DNA of 64,000 bases. Origin: Pseudomonas sp. B21-028. Its GTDB lineage: Bacteria; Pseudomonadota; Gammaproteobacteria; Pseudomonadales; Pseudomonadaceae. The position numbers and the translations under genes were made by a program. The notes beneath the pieces were generated by a model, which was not told the DNA's origin, searched no databases, and worked only from the letters and a program-made list of their open reading frames with translations. Shown piece by piece: positions 28,178 to 37,464 of the stretch. Every line of letters begins with the position of its first letter. Within the stretch, counting starts at the first letter, position 1. Where the stretch lies: contig NZ_CP087184.1 of the NCBI RefSeq assembly GCF_024749045.1, positions 186,001-250,000 of the forward strand, in the 5' to 3' direction.

Positions 28178-30334
28178 GTGGAATCAGAAGTCAGTCGAGT
28201 CGAACTAGTCCATGACCCGCGCACACTGCACGACGACCCGTTGTTGGACGGGTTGCTGGCGCTCTGCATGCTGCATCAGAAACCGGCCAGCGCGGCAATG
28301 CTCACCACCGGCCTGCCGCTACCCAAGCAGCGGCTGAGCGTCGATTTATTGTCGCGCGCGGCGGCCCGGGCCGGTTTGCAGGGCCGGGTGCTGCAACGCC
28401 GGCTCGAGCAGATCCCGACCATTGCCATGCCGGCCCTGTTGCTGCTCAAGGACGGTCGCAGTGCGGTGTTGCTGGGCTGGGTCGGCGACGACCAGGCGCG
28501 GCTGCTGCTCAGCGAAAGCGACGGCGGAGAAGTGACGGTCAGCCGTGAGCTGCTGGCCGACGACTACAGCGGCAAGGTTTTTTTCGCCCAACCCCAGCAC
28601 AAATTCGATGTGAACCACGGCACGCTCATTCCCCGGGCGCGTTCGTGGTTTCGCGACACCCTCAAGCGTTCTCGCTGGCTGTATGCCGATGCGATTGCCG
28701 CCAGCCTGCTGATCAACATCATCGCCATGGCCGCGCCGCTGTTTGTGATGAACGTCTATGACCGCGTGGTGCCGAACCAGGCCGAGTCGACCCTGTGGGT
28801 GCTGGCCATCGGCATTACCGGCGCCTATCTGTTCGATCTGATCCTGAAGATGTTGCGCAGCCTGTGCCTGGACCTGGCGGGCAAGAAAACCGATCTGATC
28901 ATTTCCGCCACGCTGTTCGAGCGTATCGTCGGCATGGCGATGAAGTACCGTCCGGCGCGGGTCGGCAGTTTTGCCCAGAACATCCATGAGTTCCAGAGCC
29001 TGCGAGACTTCCTCGCCTCGCTGACCCTGACCAGCCTGATCGACCTGCCGTTCACCCTGTTGATCTTCATGGTCATCGCGATCATTGGCGGACACCTGGT
29101 GTGGATTCCGGTGCTGGCGTTCCCGATTGCGCTGTTGATCGGCTACGCCTTGCAGAAACCTCTGGTGGCGACCATGGAACGAACCATGGCCCTGGGCGCC
29201 GAGCGCCAGTCCAGCCTGATCGAGACTCTGGCCGGCCTGGATGCGGTGAAGGTCAACAACGCCGAGAGCGAGCGCCAATACCATTGGGAGCAGACCATTG
29301 GCACCCTCAGCCGTCTCGAGCTGCGGGTAAAAATGCTGTCCGGACTGGCGATGAACATCACCTTGCTGATCCAGCAGTTGGCCGGGGTGATCATGATCGT
29401 CTTCGGTGTCTACCTGATCATTGCCGGTAACCTGAGTATGGGGGGGCTGGTTGCCTGCTACATGCTCAGTGGTCGCGCCCTCAGCCCGTTGGCATCGTTG
29501 TCGGGCCTGCTGACTCGCTACCAGCAGGCGCGGGTGACCATGACCTCCGTCGACCAGATGATGGAGCTGCCCCAGGAGCGCAATTTCGAAGAGCGTCCGC
29601 TGAGTCGCAAGGTCCTGCAGGGTGCCATCGAGTGCCGGCAGTTGAATTTCACTTATCCGAACCAGCAGAACGCCGCGTTGAAGAACATCAACCTGGTGAT
29701 CAAGCCCGGTGAGAAAGTCGGCATCATCGGCCGCAGCGGCTCGGGCAAGAGCTCTCTGGCGAAGTTGCTGGTGGGCCTTTACCAGCCGGACGATGGCGCC
29801 TTGCTGGTGGACGGCGTGGACATCCGTCAGATCGATGTCAGCGAGTTGCGCTACAACATCGGCTACGTGCCCCAGGACATCCAGCTACTGGCCGGCACCC
29901 TGCGGGACAACCTGACTTCGGGCGCTCGCTATGTCGAAGACGAGTTGGTGCTCCAGGCCGCCGAACTGGCGGGCGTGCATGAGTTTGCGCGCTTGCATCC
30001 CCAGGGTTATGAGCTGCAGGTCGGCGAGCGCGGGCAGAACCTGTCCGGCGGCCAGCGCCAGAACGTAGCCCTGGCCCGCGCGCTGCTGCTCAACCCGCCG
30101 ATCCTGCTGCTGGACGAACCCACCAGCGCCATGGACAACACCGGTGAGGAACGTCTCAAGCAGCGCCTGGCCGCCGTGGTGGAGAACAAGACCGTGCTGC
30201 TGGTGACGCACCGGGCATCCTTGCTGTCGCTGGTGGATCGCCTGCTGGTGATCGACCGTGGACAGATCCTGGCCGACGGCCCGAAAGCTGCCGTGATGGA
30301 AGCGTTGAAGAAGGGGCAGATCAGTGTTGCTTAA
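28178..30334 (+). CDS. lapB: LapB type I secretion ABC transporter
   Basis: A 718-residue inner membrane permease-ATPase. The N-terminal ~130 residues are a C39-like domain lacking the catalytic Cys environment, as expected for RTX adhesin exporters. Six transmembrane helices follow (about 150-430), then an ATPase with Walker A GRSGSGKSS (about 518), signature LSGGQRQ (about 621) and Walker B ILLLDEPTS (about 642). GTG at 28178 is chosen over GTG at 28169 because AAAGAG is then 8 bases upstream and the protein begins MESEVSRV, as I recall for the family. It overlaps lapC by 11 bases. Confidence 0.93.
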   Translation: MESEVSRVELVHDPRTLHDDPLLDGLLALCMLHQKPASAAMLTTGLPLPKQRLSVDLLSRAAARAGLQGRVLQRRLEQIPTIAMPALLLLKDGRSAVLLGWVGDDQARLLLSESDGGEVTVSRELLADDYSGKVFFAQPQHKFDVNHGTLIPRARSWFRDTLKRSRWLYADAIAASLLINIIAMAAPLFVMNVYDRVVPNQAESTLWVLAIGITGAYLFDLILKMLRSLCLDLAGKKTDLIISATLFERIVGMAMKYRPARVGSFAQNIHEFQSLRDFLASLTLTSLIDLPFTLLIFMVIAIIGGHLVWIPVLAFPIALLIGYALQKPLVATMERTMALGAERQSSLIETLAGLDAVKVNNAESERQYHWEQTIGTLSRLELRVKMLSGLAMNITLLIQQLAGVIMIVFGVYLIIAGNLSMGGLVACYMLSGRALSPLASLSGLLTRYQQARVTMTSVDQMMELPQERNFEERPLSRKVLQGAIECRQLNFTYPNQQNAALKNINLVIKPGEKVGIIGRSGSGKSSLAKLLVGLYQPDDGALLVDGVDIRQIDVSELRYNIGYVPQDIQLLAGTLRDNLTSGARYVEDELVLQAAELAGVHEFARLHPQGYELQVGERGQNLSGGQRQNVALARALLLNPPILLLDEPTSAMDNTGEERLKQRLAAVVENKTVLLVTHRASLLSLVDRLLVIDRGQILADGPKAAVMEALKKGQISVA

Positions 30335-31691
30335 GTCGGGTTTCAAGGATTCCGTGGGCCGCTACTTCAAAGGCACCGCTTCGCTTCGCGGGCAACCCCT
30401 GCCGGAGGTCAACAAGGCCCTGATCGAAGACGCTCCGCGCGTGGTGCGCCTGACGATCTGGAGCATCATCGCGTTCTTTGTGTTCCTGGTGCTGTGGGCC
30501 AACTTCGCCGTGGTCGACGAAGTGACCAAGGGCGATGGCAAGGCGATTCCGTCGTCCAAGGTCCAGAAGATCCAGAACCTGGAAGGTGGCATCGTCGCCG
30601 AGCTGTTCGTCAAGGAGGGGCAGATCGTCGATGCCGGTGCGCCTTTGATTCGTCTGGACGACACGCGGTTTGCCTCGAATGTGGGTGAAACCGAGGCGGA
30701 TCGTCTGTCCATGCTGTTGCGGGTCGAACGATTGAGCGCCGAGGTCGACGACCGGCCGCTGAACTTCCCGGCCGACGTACTCAAGGCGGTGCCACGTCAG
30801 GCCGCCAGCGAAGAATCGCTGTATATCAGCCGTCGCCAGCAGTTGCACGATGAAATCGGCGGGTTGCAGGAACAATTGGTGCAACGTCAGCAGGAGTTGC
30901 GCGAGTTCGCTTCGAAGCAGGCCCAGTACCGCTCCAGCCTGGCGTTGCAACGCCAGGAAATCAACATGTCCGAACCGTTGGTGGCTCAAGGCGCGGTATC
31001 GCCGGTGGAAGTGTTGCGGCTCAAGCGCGCTGAAGTCGAGACCCGTGGGCAACTGGATGCCACGACGCTGGCGATTCCTCGCGCCGAATCGGCGATCAAG
31101 GAAGTGCAACGCAAGATCGACGAGACCCGTGGCAAATTTCGCAGCGAAGCGCTGACCCAGCTCAACGAGGCGCGCACCGACCTGAACAAGGCCCAGGCGA
31201 CCGGCAAGGCCCTGGAAGACCGCGTAAGCCGCACCTTGGTAACGTCGCCAGTGCGGGGTGTCGTCAACAAAATGCTGGTGAACACCATCGGCGGGGTGAT
31301 CCAGCCCGGCAGCGACCTGGCGGAAATCGTACCGCTGGACGACACCCTTCTGGTGGAAGCGAAAATCCGTCCCCAGGACATCGCCTTCCTGCACCCTGGC
31401 CAGGACGCCACGGTGAAATTCAGTGCGTATGACTACACCATCTACGGCGGGCTGAAAGCCAAGCTGGAGCAGATCGGTGCCGACACCGTCACCGACGAAG
31501 ACAAGAAAACCACCTACTACATTATCAAGCTGCGCACCGAGCGCAGCCACCTGGGCACCGATGACAAGCCGCTGTTGATCATCCCGGGCATGGTGGCTTC
31601 GGTGGACATCATCACCGGCAAGAAAACCGTGCTCAGCTACCTGCTCAAGCCCATTATCAAGGCCCGGTCCGAAGCGCTGCACGAGCGGTAG
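30324..31691 (+). CDS. lapC: LapC membrane fusion protein (HlyD family)
   Basis: A 455-residue type I secretion adaptor. It has a single N-terminal membrane helix (about 38-60, IWSIIAFFVFLVLW), a biotinyl-lipoyl-like half motif (KIQNLEGGIVAELFVKEGQIV), a long coiled-coil hairpin (about 160-290), and a C-terminal beta-barrel ending YLLKPIIKARSEALHER, typical of HlyD. The GTG start at 30324 lies inside the end of lapB with AAGGGG before it, so translation is coupled. Confidence 0.93.
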   Translation: MLLKSGFKDSVGRYFKGTASLRGQPLPEVNKALIEDAPRVVRLTIWSIIAFFVFLVLWANFAVVDEVTKGDGKAIPSSKVQKIQNLEGGIVAELFVKEGQIVDAGAPLIRLDDTRFASNVGETEADRLSMLLRVERLSAEVDDRPLNFPADVLKAVPRQAASEESLYISRRQQLHDEIGGLQEQLVQRQQELREFASKQAQYRSSLALQRQEINMSEPLVAQGAVSPVEVLRLKRAEVETRGQLDATTLAIPRAESAIKEVQRKIDETRGKFRSEALTQLNEARTDLNKAQATGKALEDRVSRTLVTSPVRGVVNKMLVNTIGGVIQPGSDLAEIVPLDDTLLVEAKIRPQDIAFLHPGQDATVKFSAYDYTIYGGLKAKLEQIGADTVTDEDKKTTYYIIKLRTERSHLGTDDKPLLIIPGMVASVDIITGKKTVLSYLLKPIIKARSEALHER

Positions 31692-31748
31692 TGTCCCAGG
31701 TTTTGCCTGATGTTGAGGCTTCCTACGGATTCGTTGCTGACGCTCCGC

Positions 31749-31847
31749 CATCGCGAGCAGGCTCGCTCCCACAGGGGATGAGTGTGGCCACAGATATCAC
31801 AGTCATCACAGGCCCCATGTGGGAGCGAGCCTGCTCGCGATGGCGGA
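31749..31847. repeat. REP doublet
   Basis: An inverted REP core (ATCGCGAGCAGGCTCGCTCC) and, 47 bases later, the forward core (TGTGGGAGCGAGCCTGCTCG) after lapC. Probably marks the end of the lapEBC transcript. Confidence 0.88.
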
Positions 31848-31931
31848 CTTCAACTCGCCCCAATTAGCCAGGTAAAGCCACTTCCATTTCCTTTAGACTT
31901 GCGCCTCCCAAGCAAGCCTTCAGGACACGGA

Positions 31932-32420
31932 ATGCCAGCCCCTCCCAGCTCCCTTCGCAAAGCCCTGGTCGCTTGGCTATACGCCGCTGCCCTCACGCAT
32001 CTGCTGGTCGGCCTCGGGCTGACCTGGGCAGGGCACTCGGGGCTGCTCGACGGCTATCTGCAAACCATCGAGCGAGCGTTCTGGTTCGATGTTGCGGTGC
32101 CTTCGGTTGCCCGGGCGCAGCAGGTCTGGTGGCTGGCGCTGTTCGGCGCCACGTTGCAAAGTTATTCGCTGTACATGCTGGCCCTCGTCCATATCGGCAA
32201 TCGGCTGAGAAGCGCGATGCCCTGGGGATGGTTGATCGCCGGCATCGTGATCTGGGCGCCCCAGGACATGCTGCTTTCCGCCCAGGCACAGGTCTGGTCG
32301 CACCTGTGGTTCGACAGCCTTGCGCTGTTTGCACTGCTGCCGCCGCTGTTCTGGCTCTACCGTCATGATCGCTGCAATCCCCTTGTCGACCACTCGCTGA
32401 GTAAGCCGAACCATGCCTGA
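31932..32420 (+). CDS. conserved four-helix membrane protein
   Basis: A 162-residue protein with four hydrophobic helices (about 8-30, 57-85, 93-112, 122-142) and a short basic C-terminus. I do not recognise a family. The start at 31932 has CAGGACACGG upstream; an in-frame start at 31782 would translate through a REP and is rejected. It overlaps the next gene by eight bases, so the two likely act in one operon, perhaps in a membrane-lipid or cofactor process, but this is only inferred from the neighbour. Confidence 0.75.
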   Translation: MPAPPSSLRKALVAWLYAAALTHLLVGLGLTWAGHSGLLDGYLQTIERAFWFDVAVPSVARAQQVWWLALFGATLQSYSLYMLALVHIGNRLRSAMPWGWLIAGIVIWAPQDMLLSAQAQVWSHLWFDSLALFALLPPLFWLYRHDRCNPLVDHSLSKPNHA

Positions 32421-33855
32421 CTTCTCTCTCCTCGACTGGGCGATCACCTTGTTGATTGCCCAGGCCGTCCTGGGTGCGCTGGATACTCTCTATCACCATG
32501 AACTGACCGTCGCGCTGCCCTATCGCCACAGCGCCCGGTTGGAGCTATCGATCCACGCCTTGCGGTCGTGTTTCTACGGGATCCTGTTCCTGGGCATCGC
32601 CCATCTGGCTTTCCAGGGAATATGGGCAATCGTCATCGGGTTGCTGTTCGCCCTGGAGATCGGCCTGACGCTCTGGGATTTCGTGGTCGAGGACCGCAGC
32701 CGCAAGCTGCCGGCCATCGAGCGCATCATGCACACGGTGCTGGCGGTCAACGGTGGGGCGTTCTTCGCGCTGTACGGGGTGCAACTGGCGCAATGGGCGA
32801 ATATGCCTACCGGCCTGGAGGCGCTCGACCTGGGCTGGCGCGGCTGGTTGCTGACGCTGTTTGCCGTGGGTGTCAGCGCCTCGGGTATCCGTGACGGGCT
32901 GGCGGCGCTGCGCATGCAACGCCGGGGCAGATCGGGCAATCCGTTCGCGGGCGGCGCCCATAAGCGCGTGCTGGTGACCGGTGGCACCGGGTTTATCGGG
33001 GAGACGCTGGTCAATCAATTGCTCGATGCCGGACACACCGTCAGCGTGTTGGCCCGGGATCCACTGAAAGCGGCCTATCTGTTCGACGGCCGTGCCCGTT
33101 GCCTGCGTTCGCTGAGCAAGCTGGGCCATGACGAAATCTTCGACGTGGTGATCAATCTGGCGGGTGCGCCGGTGGCCGGTCCGCGCTGGAGCCCGCGCCG
33201 TCAGGCGCAACTGATCGCCAGCCGGGTCAATACCACCGAAACATTGATGACTTGGCTGAAGAACGCCCGGAACAAACCGACGCTGTGGGTCCAGGCCTCG
33301 GCCATCGGCTTTTATGGCGTGCGTGATGCCAGTGAGAGCCTGGACGAGCATGCCGCCAAGGGTGATGGGTTCATGGCCGAGCTCTGCGCGCGGTGGGAAG
33401 CGTCGGCGCGGCCTGCCGTCGAATTGGGTCTGCGTCAGGTGGTGATGCGCCTGGGCGTGGTCTTTGGTCCGGGCGGTGCGTTGTTGCCTTTGCTGATTCC
33501 ATTTCGCCTGGGGTTCGGTGGGCGGATGGGCGATGGTCGGCAGATCATGAGCTGGATACACCGCGATGATGTGATCCAGGTGATCGCCCGGGCCCTCGAC
33601 GATGAGAGCCTGAGCGGCACCTACAACCTGGTGGCGCCGGACACGGTCAGCCAGGGAGAGTTTGCCGAGCGTGTCGGTAAAGTTCTCAAGCGCCCGGTAT
33701 GGTTTCACATCCCTGCCGCACCGGTGCGAGCCCTGGCAGGGGAGATGGCCCAGTTGTTTTTCGACGGCCAACGTGTGGTGCCGAGCCGTCTCGCTGACGC
33801 CGGGTACCGGTTCCGTTACCCGACCCTCGACGCTGCCCTGCGCGATCTGGCCTGA
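32413..33855 (+). CDS. membrane-anchored TIGR01777 (YfcH-like) SDR epimerase
   Basis: A 480-residue protein with an N-terminal integral membrane domain (about 1-165, four hydrophobic helices) and a C-terminal extended SDR domain. VTGGTGFIGE (about 193) is the dinucleotide-binding loop, and the TIGR01777 hallmarks are seen (SAIGFYG, then FGPGGALLPLLIPFRLGFGG and the IHRDD motif, with a C-terminal DUF1731-like tail). Most TIGR01777 proteins (E. coli YfcH) are about 300 residues and soluble, so the membrane extension is extra. Substrate unknown. Nine bases separate its stop from the next ATG. Confidence 0.88.
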   Translation: MPDFSLLDWAITLLIAQAVLGALDTLYHHELTVALPYRHSARLELSIHALRSCFYGILFLGIAHLAFQGIWAIVIGLLFALEIGLTLWDFVVEDRSRKLPAIERIMHTVLAVNGGAFFALYGVQLAQWANMPTGLEALDLGWRGWLLTLFAVGVSASGIRDGLAALRMQRRGRSGNPFAGGAHKRVLVTGGTGFIGETLVNQLLDAGHTVSVLARDPLKAAYLFDGRARCLRSLSKLGHDEIFDVVINLAGAPVAGPRWSPRRQAQLIASRVNTTETLMTWLKNARNKPTLWVQASAIGFYGVRDASESLDEHAAKGDGFMAELCARWEASARPAVELGLRQVVMRLGVVFGPGGALLPLLIPFRLGFGGRMGDGRQIMSWIHRDDVIQVIARALDDESLSGTYNLVAPDTVSQGEFAERVGKVLKRPVWFHIPAAPVRALAGEMAQLFFDGQRVVPSRLADAGYRFRYPTLDAALRDLA

Positions 33856-33864
33856 GGACCGCTC

Positions 33865-36301
33865 ATGAGCAAGCCCCTGATGTACCTGCTGGCCGGTAAC
33901 GGCGGCGCCGCCGATTGGTGGGATGATGCGTTGCCGCACTTCGAGCACTACGAGGTACTGCCGCTGGAGCTGCCCGGCTTCGGCAATCATCCCCAGGCGC
34001 CTTGCGAAGACCTGGCCGCCTACGCCCAGGCTTTGCTGGAGATGACGGTCCAGGGCAGCGCGATCACTGCGGTGGGGGTGAATGCGCTGCTGGTGTTGCA
34101 TGCCTTGCAGCGTCAGCCAGGGCACTTCTGTCGCAGTGTATTGCTGGCGCCGGTCGGGGCGTTTTTATGGCAGCGCCGCCTGCCGGCATTGATGTCGCCC
34201 CTGCCGCTGCGCAAAACCATTCATTGGCTGTTGGCGAACCAACCGAGGCTGTTTGCCCGCAAGTTTTCCAACCAGACCTGGACGCCTGCGCAGTACCGGC
34301 GCATGGGTGCCGGGTACGCCCGCTGTCGGGCATTTGTGCCGCATTGGGATCTGGTGCGCGCGGACACCGCGCTGCCACTGCTGGAGTGGGTTACCGACTC
34401 GGTCGAATTGGTCTGGGGCGATCAGGACAATGTGTTGGGCATCGAGCAGGCCGCGGCGTGGTCAGCCATTCTCGCCCGCGCCGATCTGACCATCAGCCTG
34501 AAACCCGGTTGGGGTCACTATCCGTGGATTGATGCGCCGGCCGAATTCGCTAAGTGGCTGGAGTCGGGCGAGCGAGGATTCGTCGCCCATACCAAGGGTG
34601 GGCGCTTGCGCCTGGCGGCGCTGGCCGGGCAAGCGGTGCCCCCGGCACTGTCGCTCAACGACTGCCACGATCCGCGCCTGCCGGCGTTCCTCGACGGCCA
34701 ATCGGACGTCCTCTGGGCGGTGCGTTCGTCCAGTTATGGCGAAGACCAGGCCGATGCGGCGAATGCGGGCCTGAGCACCACTTTCTTGCGTGTAGCGACG
34801 CAGGATGTGCCGGGTCGCGTTGCCGAGCTGAGTGCAACGGGGGTCGAGGAAGTGGTGGTGCAGCGGTTCATCACGCCGCGGCTGTCCGGGATCGCCTTCG
34901 TCCGTCACCTGACCGTAGAACTGGAGTGGGTCGAAGGTCATCTCGAAGCGTTGGCCGACGGTCAGGCGAGCCCTGAGCGCGCGATCATTTCGCGTCTGGG
35001 GGACTCGTGGAACAGCGACACGTTCAAGCCCTCCCACGGCCTGACCGCCGATCAGCTATGGCGATTCCTGCAAAGACGTGCTGCGGGTGTTCCACTACGT
35101 GCCTGGTGACATTGAATGGGCCTGGGACGGCAGCCGACTCTGGCTGCTGCAATACCGGCCGATCAGCGATTACGGCTGGCGTCGACACCTGACCGCCGCC
35201 AACATCGCCGAGATCTTGCCCCCGCAACCCAGTGTCCTGGTGGAATACGCCCAGCGCCGTGCGGCGGCGAGCATTCCCGCGATCATGGCGCGCTGGGATC
35301 CGCGGATATTGCAGGACAACGAGCCCTTTACCGCGGTATTCGGCGGTGCTTCGTACATCAACAACGACCTGTTTCTCGCTCGCTTGGCGGACTGGGGCAT
35401 CAACGCCAGCAACTACGCGGGTGAGGTCGGCGGCGCCACACCGCATCTGCCTTGGCGACCGCTGCGCCTGCTCCGTTCGGCGCCGTTGTTCCTGCGCATG
35501 CAGCGCATCGCCCGTGGGCATCTGCCGACGTTGGAAAACGGTTTACGGCGCTTCGACCGGGAACTCTCCGAGCTGACCGAACACGGGGCCGATGGGCAAC
35601 AATTGGCTGACTGGTTCACCCGTTTCTATGTATTTGTTGTCCAGGGCAACCTGTGCATTGCAACCGCATTGGCCAGCAGCGGTGGCGACTGGCTGGGCCG
35701 GCCTCCAACCGCCTATGACAACCTGGAATCCGCCCCGCATCGGCTGCCCTGGGAAACCGACCCGGCTACGCCGCGTCCGGCACCGACCGAGTTGCCGTTG
35801 CAGGCGTTTCCCCGATGGCCCTTGGCGGTTCGCCTGGCCCATTCGGGCGGCCTGCCGGGGCTGCGCGGCTACTACCTGCAGGTGCGCGAGTGGTATCGCG
35901 ACAACCTGATGCGAATTTTCTTTCGCTTGCATCACGCCATGCCGATGGCCGAACGGGCCCATTGGTTCGCACCGCATCCGGACATCCGGAGCCGGGAAGG
36001 CAGCTTCTGGCAGGATGGTCGCGAGGGCACCGAGCAAGCGAGTGGATTCCTGATCTACCCGGGACAGGTGCAAGGCATCCTGGGCGACGACATTCTGCTT
36101 GAAGAAACCCTGGACCCAGGTCGTCATGCACACTATCAGAACGCCCGGGCAGTGATTGCGCGCATGGGCGGACGCCTGTCCCACGGATCGACCTTGCTGC
36201 GCGAACTGCGCAAACCCTCGGCGGTTTTGCCACAGGTGAATGCGGCATGGTTGGGGCGCGAGGTGCTGTATCGGGATGGGGAGTTGACGTTGGTGGAGTA
36301 G
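33865..36301 (+). pseudogene. alpha/beta-hydrolase - PPDK_N - PEP-utiliser fusion, frameshifted
   Basis: Two overlapping frames (33865-35109 and 35078-36301) make one protein of about 810 residues. Residues 1-240 resemble an alpha/beta hydrolase (LAGNGGAADWWDDALPHF; HYPWID near the end), but the nucleophile elbow reads VGVNAL rather than GxSxG. A PEP-synthase-like ATP-grasp follows (AVRSSSYGEDQADAANAGLSTT, then WLLQYRPIS at the start of the second frame). The protein ends in a phosphohistidine swivelling domain (GGRLSHGSTLLRELRKPSAVLP). The frame is lost near 35069-35076 at CTGCAAAGAC: one extra base would restore LQKDVLRVF. GAGGACC precedes the start. It probably forms an operon with the TIGR01777 gene. 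Function unknown; either broken or a one-base assembly error. Confidence 0.8.
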
Positions 36302-36684
36302 GGTGTGGCTGGGGTGGTCGCCAGCAGCGAGTTTGAGTCAGATGACCAGCCCGGCACCCGCGTCGTGGAGCGGTAACAGCGACTCAAAAGCGGTGCGCAC
36401 AAACTCAATCCCCAGAAACGAAAAAACCGGCATAAGCCGGTTTTTTCACCCCAACGGCCATAGAACTGAATCTCTGCGTACGAGGTCGAGCAGTGGGCAA
36501 ATCCTAGCCTGGGATGATCCTGCGTCAACCGTGAATGACTGACCAACGTCAGCAAAAAACCAAGCATCTTTCGGCCCCTCTCTCAACCTTTTTGAAACGG
36601 GAGATTTCCCAAACCTGAACGCATCTCCCTTGACGCTCCCCACCGCTGTCGTAGACTCCGACCATCCGTCAGGGAGTAGCGGTC
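36302..36684. other. intergenic region with terminator, promoter of the secretion cluster
   Basis: A 383-base gap. After the terminator (36421-36446) about 240 bases remain before the adaptor gene, presumably its promoter region. I see no clear sigma-70 or sigma-54 box and no repeats. Confidence 0.6.
36421..36446. terminator. bidirectional rho-independent terminator
   Basis: AAAAAACCGGC pairs with GCCGGTTTTTT around an ATAA loop: an 11-bp stem with T-tracts usable in both directions. It lies 120 bases after the frameshifted PEP-utiliser gene and isolates it from the next cluster. Confidence 0.92.
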
Positions 36685-37464
36685 ATGCAGCGTTTTTGCA
36701 GTTGGGTTGTGGGATTTGCCTTTGTAACGTGCGCAGTCCAGGCGCAGACGCCTGTTGCGGGTGATCCGTTGTTCGAGAGCAACGTGGCCGCTGGTACGTC
36801 GGGCGGCAACGAGGCGCGGGGGGTGCTTCGGGCGCGGGATCAGGCGGTGCTGGCCAGTGAGTTGGCCGGACGTATCGTCGAGTTGCCGTTCAGTGAGGGC
36901 GAGTCATTCAAGAAGGGCGATACCCTCGCGCGTTTCGATTGCTCGGCTTATCAGGCCCAGCTCAATGCTGCCCAGGCGGCGAGTCGGGGCGCCAATGAAG
37001 AGTTGGCGCATAACCGGCAACTGGCGGCGTTGAAATCTGTCGGGCGTTTCGAAGTCTCACGGGCCGAGGCTCGACTCAGCGAGGCTCAGGCGCAGGCCCA
37101 GGTGTATCAGGTTCAGGTCAAGCGTTGCAGTGTGATCGCACCGTTCGATGGGCAGGTGGTGTCACGCAAGGTCCAGCGTTATGAGAGCGTGGCGGCTGGC
37201 GCGCCGTTGCTGGATGTGGTCGACAATCGCACCCTGGAGATCCATCTGCTGGTGCCGTCGCGCTGGATGGGCAGGCTCAAGCCCGGCCAATCCTTTACGT
37301 TCATTCCCGACGAAACCGGCCGGCCGCTGCAAGCGACGGTCAAGCGCCTCGGCGCACGCATCGATGAAGGCAGCCAGACGTTGCTGCTGGTAGCGAGCCT
37401 GCCTGACGCCAGCGGCTTGTTGTCCGGCATGAGCGGCACCGCGCGTTTCGCGGAGTCCAAGTGA
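36685..37464 (+). CDS. periplasmic adaptor (HlyD/RND membrane fusion type)
   Basis: A 259-residue periplasmic adaptor. A signal peptide (cleaved near VQAQTP, about residue 21) is followed by the lipoyl half-motif (ASELAGRIVELPFSEGESFKKGDTLARFD), a short alpha hairpin (about 95-140), the second lipoyl half (IAPFDGQVVSRKVQRYESV) and a beta-barrel. It is shorter than usual RND adaptors (350-400 residues). AGGGAG precedes the ATG. It overlaps the next gene by four bases (GTGA) and opens a three-gene operon with two further HlyD-type proteins, but no RND pump or ABC ATPase is present. Confidence 0.88.
   Translation: MQRFCSWVVGFAFVTCAVQAQTPVAGDPLFESNVAAGTSGGNEARGVLRARDQAVLASELAGRIVELPFSEGESFKKGDTLARFDCSAYQAQLNAAQAASRGANEELAHNRQLAALKSVGRFEVSRAEARLSEAQAQAQVYQVQVKRCSVIAPFDGQVVSRKVQRYESVAAGAPLLDVVDNRTLEIHLLVPSRWMGRLKPGQSFTFIPDETGRPLQATVKRLGARIDEGSQTLLLVASLPDASGLLSGMSGTARFAESK

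Noticed and set aside
32545..34125. 526-codon minus-strand ORF
   Set aside because: Antisense to the epimerase gene, with Gln/His/Arg-rich shadow composition and no start signal.
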